Positions 53,221 through 60,373 of a stretch of DNA of 64,000 nucleotides are shown piece by piece. A model generated the notes under the pieces. It was not told the DNA's origin, did no database searches, and was given only the letters and a program-made list of their open reading frames with translations. The position numbers and the translations under genes are program-made. This DNA comes from Lysinibacillus cavernae (GTDB lineage Bacteria > Bacillota > Bacilli > Bacillales_A > Planococcaceae): the NCBI RefSeq assembly GCF_009724685.1, contig NZ_WMEF01000011.1:62001-126000 (forward strand). Direction: 5' to 3'. The stretch's first letter is position 1; every line of letters starts with the position of its first letter.

Positions 53221-54735
53221 ATGTTTGAAGATTTTCGCAACAAAACACAGCAAGAAGATGGGATGATATTCCCTTCTAACATCTATCGAAAAATTGTTTT
53301 ACAGCCAGCTTATGATGAGGCGAAGAAAAACTTTTTAACAATCATGCTACAAATCAATATTGCTCATTTAAAAATGTTAGAAGAACAAGGACTCGTAAAA
53401 AAAGATGAAGCTAAACAAATTGGGACCGCTCTAAAAAAAATAGACTTAAATTATTATCGTTTAGAGGATTACAGTCCCCAATATGAAGATTTATTTTTCC
53501 GCATTGAAAATAAATTAATAGAGCTTGCTGGTGATGTTGCAGGAAATCTTCACATTGGAAGAAGTCGTAATGATATGGGCATCGCCATCTATCGAATGAC
53601 GTTAAGAAAAAAATTATTACTATTAATGCGTGAATTACTAACATTACGTGGTGATTTAATCGCTGCAGCAGAGGAGCATGTGGACACTATCATGATTGGT
53701 TACACACATACTCAGCAAGCTCAGCCCACAACCTTTGCTCATTATTTAAAGGCTGTCATCGACCAGCTTGAACGGGATTTTGAGCGTATGCAGCACGTCT
53801 ATAAAACTGTCAATCGTAGTAGTATGGGAGCTGCCGCCTTAACAACAACAGGCTTTAATATTAGTAGAGAACGTATGCGCGATTTGTTGGCATTTGACGA
53901 TATTATCGAAAATGCATGGGACGCCGTTGCAGGTGCAGATTACATTGCAGAAGCCGCAAGTATTGTACAGCTCGCTGCACTCAATCTTGGTCGTACGTCT
54001 CAAGATTTTTTATTATGGGCAACTCAGGAGTTTAATGCATTTACACTAGCAAGTCCGTATGTGCAAATAAGCTCTATTATGCCTCAAAAACGTAATCCGG
54101 TTTCAATAGAACATACACGTTCATTACTATCTGCGGTTGTTGGAGATGCAGGCACTGTATTACAGATGGTACATAATACACCGTTTGGAGATATCGTAGA
54201 CACAGAGGATGATATGCAGCCTTATTTATGGCGTGCCATTGACCGTTTAATTGGTATTTACAAATTATTTGGCTCTCTTGTTGTCACAATGGACGTGAAC
54301 AAGAAGAAATTAAAAAATCGTGCGGAGAATAGCTTTGCCAATGTTACAGAGCTAGCTGATACGTTAGTGCGTTCAGAAGGGATATCATTCCGTCAAGCAC
54401 ATAGTATTGTTAGTAAATGTATTAAAGTTCTACTTTCTCATGGTGAAGAATCACTAGCTAGCCTTACATGGGGCCTTGCTAATACGCAATCTAAATTAAT
54501 TACAGGCAAAGAATTAAGTATCTCTGAAGAGGACTTTTATAATACGTTAAAACCAGAATCATTTGTTGGTGTTCGAACATTATTAGGTGGCCCAGCTCCG
54601 GCGACAATGAAAGCAGCCCTTGAACATTCAAAAATGAATGCCCACAACCTTTATGAATGGGTACGTTTAAAGGAAAGTACTATTATTGAAGCGGAAAAGG
54701 AATTAACAGCCTTTCTAGAGGAATGGAATCAATGA
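53221..54735 (+). CDS. Argininosuccinate lyase / fumarase-superfamily lyase
   Basis: A 504-residue lyase. GRSRND (113-118), H163 in the YTHTQQAQP segment, and the flexible catalytic loop SSIMPQKRNP (284-293, catalytic Ser) are conserved, as in argininosuccinate lyases; position 119 is Met where ASL usually has Gln. Members of this superfamily cleave N-C bonds of aspartate-derived compounds releasing fumarate; besides ArgH they include EDDS lyase, which in Chelativorans sits beside an aminopolycarboxylate importer. No arg genes are here; the neighbours are an importer and a kinase, so this is probably a catabolic paralogue, not the arginine enzyme. Good GGGGG site before ATG. Confidence 0.85.
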   Translation: MFEDFRNKTQQEDGMIFPSNIYRKIVLQPAYDEAKKNFLTIMLQINIAHLKMLEEQGLVKKDEAKQIGTALKKIDLNYYRLEDYSPQYEDLFFRIENKLIELAGDVAGNLHIGRSRNDMGIAIYRMTLRKKLLLLMRELLTLRGDLIAAAEEHVDTIMIGYTHTQQAQPTTFAHYLKAVIDQLERDFERMQHVYKTVNRSSMGAAALTTTGFNISRERMRDLLAFDDIIENAWDAVAGADYIAEAASIVQLAALNLGRTSQDFLLWATQEFNAFTLASPYVQISSIMPQKRNPVSIEHTRSLLSAVVGDAGTVLQMVHNTPFGDIVDTEDDMQPYLWRAIDRLIGIYKLFGSLVVTMDVNKKKLKNRAENSFANVTELADTLVRSEGISFRQAHSIVSKCIKVLLSHGEESLASLTWGLANTQSKLITGKELSISEEDFYNTLKPESFVGVRTLLGGPAPATMKAALEHSKMNAHNLYEWVRLKESTIIEAEKELTAFLEEWNQ

Positions 54736-55679
54736 AGCAATGGTTACTGATTATTGACGGCGGGGCAACAAAAACGGCGTGTGTGTTAGTTCATACTGGA
54801 GCTGGTGAGATTCAATATTCTACATCAACTACGGGCTCGAATTATCAAGCGATTGGTGTTGAATCAGCTACAGCAATATTACAAGGACTTTTAGCAAATA
54901 TAGAAACATTTTTGCTAAAACACCCCCACTCCCAAATTGCTGTGGCTACTTTTGCATTAGCTGGTATTGATTCTCCTAAGGATTATGAAATAGTAACCGG
55001 AATTGTTCAAAATGCTCTAGCCGCTACAAAGCTACAAATCGATACACTTATTATTGAAAATGATGCTGAAGCCACACTACTAGGCGTGACTGCTGGACAG
55101 GCAGGTGCATTACTCATTGCTGGAACGGGAGCAATTGCCTACGCCTATGATGGGCAACAAATTGTACGTGCAGGAGGCTGGGGTCATCGAGCTGGCGATG
55201 AAGGCAGTGGGTTTTGGTTGGGGCAAGAGGTAGTAAGAGCTATATTTAAAATGGAGGATGGTCGTGGTGAGCCAACTATTTTAAAAGATGCTGTCTACCA
55301 TACTTTAGGTATACAAGATGTAACGGAGCTTGCTGAATGGTTATTTCAACCTTCTTATACAAATGCACAGCTGGCTAAGATGGGTTCATTTGTAGCAAAG
55401 GCAGTCGAACAAGAAGATGCTTGTGCCATTCAAATATCACTACAAGCAGCTCATGAATTAGCACTTCTAATAAGGGCTATATTGAAAAAAATTGGCTATC
55501 AGAAGGGAGCGTTCCCACTTTATTGTAATGGTGGTGCCATCAAGCACAATCCGCTCATCTTAAAAACCTTTATAGAGAAAATAGCATTAACCTATCCTCA
55601 GGTTGACATCAAGCTATGTCAGCAACCACCTATTATTTATTTAATTGAACGGACAAAAAGGGCATATGACTGTTTATAA
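54732..55679 (+). CDS. BadF/BadG/BcrA/D-type ATPase, N-acetylglucosamine kinase-like
   Basis: A 315-residue actin-fold ATPase. The phosphate-1 motif IIDGGATKTACVL is at the N-terminus, phosphate-2 region LLIAGTGAIAYAY in the middle, followed by GGWGHRAGDEGSGFWLGQEV, the typical GlcNAc kinase/BadF segment, and a late GGAIKHNP. It probably phosphorylates an amino sugar or a related product. ATG overlaps the lyase stop (ATGA), with GAGGA 9 bases upstream, so the two are coupled. With the importer this suggests a pathway that imports a conjugate, cleaves it, and phosphorylates a product. Confidence 0.85.
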   Translation: MKQWLLIIDGGATKTACVLVHTGAGEIQYSTSTTGSNYQAIGVESATAILQGLLANIETFLLKHPHSQIAVATFALAGIDSPKDYEIVTGIVQNALAATKLQIDTLIIENDAEATLLGVTAGQAGALLIAGTGAIAYAYDGQQIVRAGGWGHRAGDEGSGFWLGQEVVRAIFKMEDGRGEPTILKDAVYHTLGIQDVTELAEWLFQPSYTNAQLAKMGSFVAKAVEQEDACAIQISLQAAHELALLIRAILKKIGYQKGAFPLYCNGGAIKHNPLILKTFIEKIALTYPQVDIKLCQQPPIIYLIERTKRAYDCL

Positions 55680-55696
55680 GTCATGCCCTTTTCTTA
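55655..55696 (+). terminator. Terminator of the importer-lyase-kinase operon
   Basis: AAAAGGGCATATGAC pairs with GTCATGCCCTTTT, overlapping the kinase stop codon, followed by CTTTTCTT. Confidence 0.8.
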
Positions 55697-55728
55697 GTGC
55701 TGAAAAACAAAACTATCAATAGAATTTT

Positions 55729-55831
55729 TGTGGAAGGTGAAAATGGATTTCCGTTGCAGGCTACTTGCTTTCCTGTGGGCGAGCGTCGAGCTATCCCACG
55801 GGAGTCAAGTAGCCCTCCACTCCACCACAAA
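55729..55831. repeat. Long imperfect hairpin repeat, GGCTACTTG type
   Basis: GGCTACTTG and CAAGTAGCC form the central stem around CCTGTGGG/CCCACGGGA, and the outer TTTTGTGG/CCACAAAA arms extend it. GC-rich against an AT-rich background. It is the sort of intergenic repeat that yields a spurious small reading frame (55681-55863, minus). Likely a dispersed repeat or structured RNA. Confidence 0.6.
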
Positions 55832-55999
55832 AGTGTTTTGACGAATAAAGTGAAGATGTTCACTTATTGATCGTTGTTGTGACTCATCACTTCTCCACAT
55901 TGAAAAAAGGAGCCTATCCTTGCTCTAATCATACAAATAATGAGCTATTTTGTTTACTTCGGCTAGTATGAATGAGAAGGTAAAGACACTTTTGCACAT

Positions 56000-56113
56000 G
56001 GTTGATTGGAGTGGAGCCAGCATCACAGCCAAGATCCTGGAGCGAACGCAGTGAGTGAAGCGGATCATCGGACGCCCCCTGTAAAGGACACTGGCTGAAC
56101 GGAAATAACCCCC
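56000..56113. repeat. Degenerate Bacillaceae-type intergenic repeat
   Basis: It begins GGTTGATTGGAGTGGAGCC, contains GATCCTGGAGCGAACGCAG and ends GGCTGAACGGAAATAACC. The pattern GGAGTGGAGCC...GAACGGAAAT is a recurring structured intergenic element in these genomes as I remember it. No gene lies in 55864-56167. Confidence 0.5.
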
Positions 56114-56167
56114 TCGCCTTTCAAGATGGCTGTTTGTGCCGTTGACATCACCTTGTCTTAAGTTAAA

Positions 56168-57463
56168 TTAGAGAGCCATTCTCTTCAATTCATCCGTTGT
56201 AAAATAGAGATAGCCATCCTTCAAAAATAAATCCCTCGTATCCTCATTATTTAGTACCTGTTCCCCAGTACCATCTGGACGAATTTTTGTTAAATATGCC
56301 CCTCGAGAATAATTACTAAAGAAGAGCCATCCATCTGAATAAACGATGTATTGTGCTCGCGAATTCGTTACTCGTTTCGTCTTACCAGTTGTCATATCAA
56401 GCACATACAACTTATTGTCATCTGAAATGTTACTAAAATATAATTGATCGCCAGCCTGTGCGGGGAAGTCAATATCATGATAATAGTTATAAAGTGTGCT
56501 TGTTGCCTTTGGATAGTCTTCAGCAATCCATGTGTGATCTTTGGCCATTGTACGATCATCAACTAAAAAGTATTGGTAACGTATTGCACCTTTGCGATCT
56601 GGTACTGGATCGTTCCATGTCGTATCGAGATGGTACCATTGACCATCCAGCTTTACTAAATTCCACGCATGTCCCTCTTGACCGACATAGCCCACAATAT
56701 ACTTTGTTTCAATACCCAGTTTTTGAAGCATTGAGTGAGCAAGTAAAGCATAGCCTTGACATACTCCTCCATGCTCTGCAAGAACGGTATAGGCACTATG
56801 AGGACTAGAATTGGTTTGATCTGTATAGGCTGTATTGGCAACAATATAATCATTGACAGCCCGTACTTTTTCAACTTCTGTCATAGAGCCTTTACTGATT
56901 TTAGCGATAATTTCTTGGACATTCATCTCCACATAAGCCGCCTGCTCTGGGGTCATTAAATAACTCTGTTCTCCAAAAATAGTCGCTTTATTACGTCCGT
57001 ATTCAAAACGAATCGAATGTTTACTAACATGACCGTAAACATAATCATCTCGTTTGATAGCTTTGTTATAGGCTTCTTCTACAATTTGTTCAATTCGTTG
57101 TGTATTACCTTTATATTGAATTTCAAACTTCGGTGAAAAACTACTATAATACGAATACATCGCATCAGCCATTTCCTTAGCATTCGTAACAACTAACTTC
57201 GTTTCTGGTTTCTGAATTGGTGGCGCTTTAGGTGCTACCTCCGCTTCATGTACATCTTCTATAGGTATGGCTGTTTCTATTGAGGCATCGTCTGAAAGTC
57301 TAGCAGTAACATCTACGATTTTCTCTTTTGTTGAAAGAAGCATTGTTTCTATTTCGTCATTATTTGTCCAATCCACCACCTGCTGAACGACTGCCTTACC
57401 AGCCATATAAATGGGATCAATAAAAATAATAATAATAGCAATAATAGCTAATTTCTTCCACAA
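56168..57463 (-). CDS. Membrane-anchored transglutaminase-like protein with C-terminal propeller-like repeats
   Basis: A 431-residue protein: one N-terminal anchor helix (residues 4-20), an extracellular linker rich in Glu/Pro, a transglutaminase-like cysteine domain, then a DUF5050-like region (YFSNISDDNKLYVLDMTTGK). The triad is complete: C235 (GGVCQGYAL), H265 (GHAWNLV), D280 (YHLDTTWND). Such proteins act at the cell wall, as proteases or crosslinkers. TTG 57463 is chosen: GGAGGTGAGG lies 5 bases upstream, and earlier ATGs (57493, 57511) fall in or beside the terminator of the preceding gene. Paralogue of the next gene. Confidence 0.82.
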   Translation of the reverse strand: MWKKLAIIAIIIIFIDPIYMAGKAVVQQVVDWTNNDEIETMLLSTKEKIVDVTARLSDDASIETAIPIEDVHEAEVAPKAPPIQKPETKLVVTNAKEMADAMYSYYSSFSPKFEIQYKGNTQRIEQIVEEAYNKAIKRDDYVYGHVSKHSIRFEYGRNKATIFGEQSYLMTPEQAAYVEMNVQEIIAKISKGSMTEVEKVRAVNDYIVANTAYTDQTNSSPHSAYTVLAEHGGVCQGYALLAHSMLQKLGIETKYIVGYVGQEGHAWNLVKLDGQWYHLDTTWNDPVPDRKGAIRYQYFLVDDRTMAKDHTWIAEDYPKATSTLYNYYHDIDFPAQAGDQLYFSNISDDNKLYVLDMTTGKTKRVTNSRAQYIVYSDGWLFFSNYSRGAYLTKIRPDGTGEQVLNNEDTRDLFLKDGYLYFTTDELKRMAL

Positions 57464-57500
57464 ATTCCTCACCTCCAACCGTCTTCTTTTCATTATATAC

Positions 57501-57543
57501 AAAACAAGCACAAAGAACTCACTGAAGGGTCCATTTGTGCTTG
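57501..57543 (-). terminator. Terminator between the two transglutaminase-like genes
   Basis: CAAGCACAAA and TTTGTGCTTG form a 10-bp stem with a 19-base loop, followed by TTTTG on the minus strand. It makes the two paralogues separate transcription units and argues against a start upstream of 57493 for the second. Confidence 0.7.
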
Positions 57544-57562
57544 TTAATATTTGTTTGTTGAC

Positions 57563-58699
57563 CTAATTAATTTTAAGTCTATGTTCTTTAGCATTACTAT
57601 TATACATTAAATAATTGTCACTAATCTTTAAATCCGTTACTGGCTGCTTGATCAACACTTCAGCTTTTAACGTTTTTAAATCTAGCTTTGTCAAATACCC
57701 ACTGTTACTGTAATCACTATAGTATAGATACTGATTAGTTCCCGTGATATACAATGTACGTTTATCCAATACCTTTAATTTTTTTCCACTTGTCATGTCC
57801 AGTTTATACAATTTATCGTTATCAGCAGTATTACTAAAATATACGATATTATTTAGCTGATACGCAAAATGAACATTGTTCATATAGCTGTATTTTGTAC
57901 TTGCAGCAGTAGGATAATCTGTCTTCACCCAATTATGATCTTTGTTAAGCTGTGCATCCGTCACTAAAAAATAATCATATGATGCAGCACCAATGCGATT
58001 TGGCACCGGATCATTCCATGTTGTATCTAAATGGTACCATTCTCCACCTAACTTTACTAAATTCCAAGCATGTGCTTCGTTCCCATTAACAAAACCAACA
58101 ACATATTTTGTCTCGATCCCAGACTGCTCTAACATTGCTTGTGCAGCTAATGCATAGCCTTGGCACACAGCTTGTCCCTCAAATAATAATGCATAGGCAC
58201 TATGTGGACTTGCCTTTGTTTTCGTCCCGTACATAGTATTGGATACAATATAATCGTTAATAGCCTTTACTTTTTGGAACTCTGTCATAGAAGGCTTGAT
58301 AATATTTTTAAGTATTTGACTAATCTTTTTTTGTACGGCTGTTTCTTGTGTTTGATTTGTCAGGTATTTTACTTTATATGTTACATTACCTAAAGAATCT
58401 GCGGACATCGTGGTACTTTCCATATGTCCACTTGCATAAACAGCTTGTTGTTTAGCTTTTTCAAAAGCATCCATCATGTCCTTCTTGAAATCACCGAGTG
58501 GACCTGTGTACGTAATTTTTATGTCAGTCTCAAAATTTTTTATATGCTTTACAAGCTCTTTTGTAAATTGATCCCATGTTGATACTGACGAGTTAGCTAC
58601 TACAGGATAAATTGGGAAAGTATTTTCTGTTTGCTTTGCATAGGCAGCAGTTGGGCTTAACATTAATAAAGTAGCTCCACATAACAACCATTTTTTCAT
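57563..58699 (-). CDS. Secreted transglutaminase-like protein
   Basis: A 378-residue secreted protein with a signal peptide ending at TAAYAKQ (about residue 21). The cysteine domain has C179 (AVCQGYAL), H210 (EAHAWNLV) and D225 (YHLDTTWND), a full Cys-His-Asp triad. The C-terminal part repeats the DUF5050-like beta pattern (YFSNTADNDKLYKLDMTSGK). It is about 45% similar by eye to its neighbour in the core, so the pair arose by tandem duplication; the N-termini differ (cleaved signal here, anchor there). ATG behind GGAAGGTG. Confidence 0.85.
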   Translation of the reverse strand: MKKWLLCGATLLMLSPTAAYAKQTENTFPIYPVVANSSVSTWDQFTKELVKHIKNFETDIKITYTGPLGDFKKDMMDAFEKAKQQAVYASGHMESTTMSADSLGNVTYKVKYLTNQTQETAVQKKISQILKNIIKPSMTEFQKVKAINDYIVSNTMYGTKTKASPHSAYALLFEGQAVCQGYALAAQAMLEQSGIETKYVVGFVNGNEAHAWNLVKLGGEWYHLDTTWNDPVPNRIGAASYDYFLVTDAQLNKDHNWVKTDYPTAASTKYSYMNNVHFAYQLNNIVYFSNTADNDKLYKLDMTSGKKLKVLDKRTLYITGTNQYLYYSDYSNSGYLTKLDLKTLKAEVLIKQPVTDLKISDNYLMYNSNAKEHRLKIN

Positions 58700-58873
58700 A
58701 ACTAATCACCTTCCCTTTGAATCTATCGTTATTATTTAGCATAACAAAGAACGTAGTGACTAAGCTATCATACAAGTTCACTAACTAAGACTTTTAACTA
58801 AAAATTTATTACATTAATAGCGGTATAAAATACCCAATAATTAAATATAAGTATCGAATATAACTATTTTTTT

Positions 58874-58913
58874 GCAAAAAAATAAAACTCACCAAAACAT
58901 AGTGAGTTTTATT
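58874..58913 (-). terminator. Terminator after the CstR-like gene
   Basis: Perfect 12-bp stem AATAAAACTCAC/GTGAGTTTTATT with a 9-base loop and TTTTTTTGC on the minus strand. Confidence 0.85.
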
Positions 58914-58917
58914 TCTA

Positions 58918-59178
58918 TTACCTACTTTTCACAACTAAATTAACCGCCTCCTGAATGACCTCATTCATTTTTTCGCCATCCCCTTCAGCATTTTGTACAC
59001 ATTCCAATAAATTTGTACTTACAATAACACCCACTGTTCGGTCTACAGCAGAGCGAACTGCTGATAGCTGTGTAATGACTGCCTTACAGTCCTTTTCTTC
59101 CTCCATCATCTTCAAAATACCACGTAGCTGGCCTTCCATCCGTTTTACACGATTTTTCACTTGATCTGAATATTCCAT
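58918..59178 (-). CDS. cstR: CsoR-superfamily repressor, CstR (persulfide-sensing) type
   Basis: An 86-residue all-helical repressor. MEYSDQVKNRVKRMEGQLRG is the DNA-binding helix. The sensing positions are C31 (EEKDCKAVI) and C60 (TNLLECVQ), with Asn at 56 where copper-sensing CsoR has His. C31/C60 without the His is the CstR pattern of Staphylococcus aureus, which reacts with persulfides and derepresses sulfide-detoxification genes; Bacillus YrkD is similar. No sulfurtransferase or sulfide dioxygenase gene adjoins it, so its targets lie elsewhere or it is an orphan. ATG with AAGGAG. Confidence 0.82.
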   Translation of the reverse strand: MEYSDQVKNRVKRMEGQLRGILKMMEEEKDCKAVITQLSAVRSAVDRTVGVIVSTNLLECVQNAEGDGEKMNEVIQEAVNLVVKSR

Positions 59179-59257
59179 ACATTGCTCCTTCTTTCTATAC
59201 TCGCTACGTTCTAATGAGTAATCGTTATTCTTTATCCTAGCTCATTATTTCAAATTT

Positions 59258-59285
59258 AAACCTAGCCGTTGCTATTCCTAGGTTT
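59258..59285 (-). terminator. Possible terminator after the glycosyltransferase gene
   Basis: AAACCTAG/CTAGGTTT 8-bp stem overlapping the stop codon; the T-tract on the minus strand is broken (TTTAAATTT). Confidence 0.45.
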
Positions 59286-59975
59286 CAAATAATTCATAAG
59301 CATTCTCGTAATAATGGTACCAGCACTTGATATTTCATCATACTGGATAATCGTATTCTTCTTTATACGTAATTGACCAATCTCTACCTCAAATATTGGA
59401 CACTTTCTTTTAAGTGCCGCAACTAGCATATTTGTATCATAATCATAGCGTTCGCCTTTTACCTTCATCAGCCAAGGCAGCTCATTTATCGAAATGTAAC
59501 GCAAACCCGTTTGTGTATCCATTAATTTCCGATGATACAGTAACTCAAAAAACATGCTTGTTGCACGATTTCCCCAATAGGAAAGAAATGTACTATCTGC
59601 TGAGTGGAAATTACGTACACCTAGCACAATACCTTCTGAAAACACCTTTGTCATCGTTAACACAAGCTTAACATCTTGTAATGTATGCTGACCATGCGCC
59701 CCTACTGTAAGAACACCATGAAACATTCCTTTTTGCTCTCGTATATATGCAAAGGCAGTCTTCAATGCGCGACCTTTTCCAATATTGCAATCATGCTGGA
59801 GTACTTGGCAGCGATCTATTTTATTTAGATCTTCAAAAATATCTTTATATTTTTGATCACTCCCATCATTGACAATGACAATTTGTGTAATGGTCGTTGC
59901 TAATAATTGATGTACATAGGTAATGAGTGATAGTTGTGGATTGTATGCTGGAATAATAGCTGCAATATTTTTCAT
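59262..59975 (-). CDS. Family 2 glycosyltransferase-like protein lacking DxD
   Basis: A 237-residue GT-A fold protein resembling dolichol-phosphate mannosyltransferase-type enzymes: IAAIIPAYNPQ, VIVNDGSD (33-40), NIGKGRALKTAF (64-75) and a late DTQTGLRYIS. Where active members have the metal-binding DADGQH, this protein has G92-A-H-GQH. The first Asp pair is therefore missing, so it may be inactive or use another metal ligand. Start ATG 59975 with GGGGGAG; an in-frame ATG at 60089 lacks one. No membrane helices are obvious. Alone, between the CstR-like gene and a repeat-rich gap. Confidence 0.8.
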   Translation of the reverse strand: MKNIAAIIPAYNPQLSLITYVHQLLATTITQIVIVNDGSDQKYKDIFEDLNKIDRCQVLQHDCNIGKGRALKTAFAYIREQKGMFHGVLTVGAHGQHTLQDVKLVLTMTKVFSEGIVLGVRNFHSADSTFLSYWGNRATSMFFELLYHRKLMDTQTGLRYISINELPWLMKVKGERYDYDTNMLVAALKRKCPIFEVEIGQLRIKKNTIIQYDEISSAGTIITRMLMNYLKPRNSNG

Positions 59976-60199
59976 TTTGCTCCCCCACCTATAGGCTGAC
60001 AGGCTCTCCGTATAACGAATCTCCCTTATATCAAATAGTATCACGTAACAGGAACAATTCAACTGATGAATCCCATTAAAACTTATCAATAATATCGATA
60101 TTTCTCCGATATATGAAAAAAGAGATTTTTATCTTAATTCAGCAAAGGTATTTTATACGAAAGCTACTAATTCAGTTTTTCCAGTGGTCCGAAATAGAG

Positions 60200-60372
60200 G
60201 AACACCTTCTAAAAGCGCCACGTCCTGCGTTAATGAATGTGTGACCAACATCATGTTGCTCTAAAGCCCCGCGGGTGTAACAGATTTTTTCCATCTAACA
60301 CGAAAAAATCCGGACATATTGTTTATCTGCGCGAAAGCAAAGCGTCAGCGGCTATTACTCCGAGGCGTAATT
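60200..60372. repeat. Repeat-like GC-rich tract before the Sel1 gene
   Basis: GCGCCACGTCCTGCG, CATCATGTTG, CCCCGCGGG and GCGCGAAAGCAAAGCGTCAGCGG have the look of dispersed intergenic elements of this group; the last resembles 2019-2038. No gene is seen in 59976-60373. Confidence 0.4.
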
Positions 60373-60373
60373 G

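Noticed and set aside
53221..54735. Assignment of the lyase as the arginine-biosynthetic argH
   Set aside because: No argG or other arginine genes adjoin it, it is coupled to a kinase and importer, and GRSRND is followed by Met instead of the usual Gln.
55681..55863. 60-codon minus-strand frame after the BadF-type kinase gene
   Set aside because: It lies almost wholly in the GGCTACTTG hairpin repeat, has no ribosome site, and its composition reflects the palindrome rather than a protein.
57464..57511. Upstream ATG starts for the anchored transglutaminase-like gene
   Set aside because: ATG 57511 falls inside the terminator hairpin of the preceding gene and 57493 has no ribosome site, while TTG 57463 has an excellent one.
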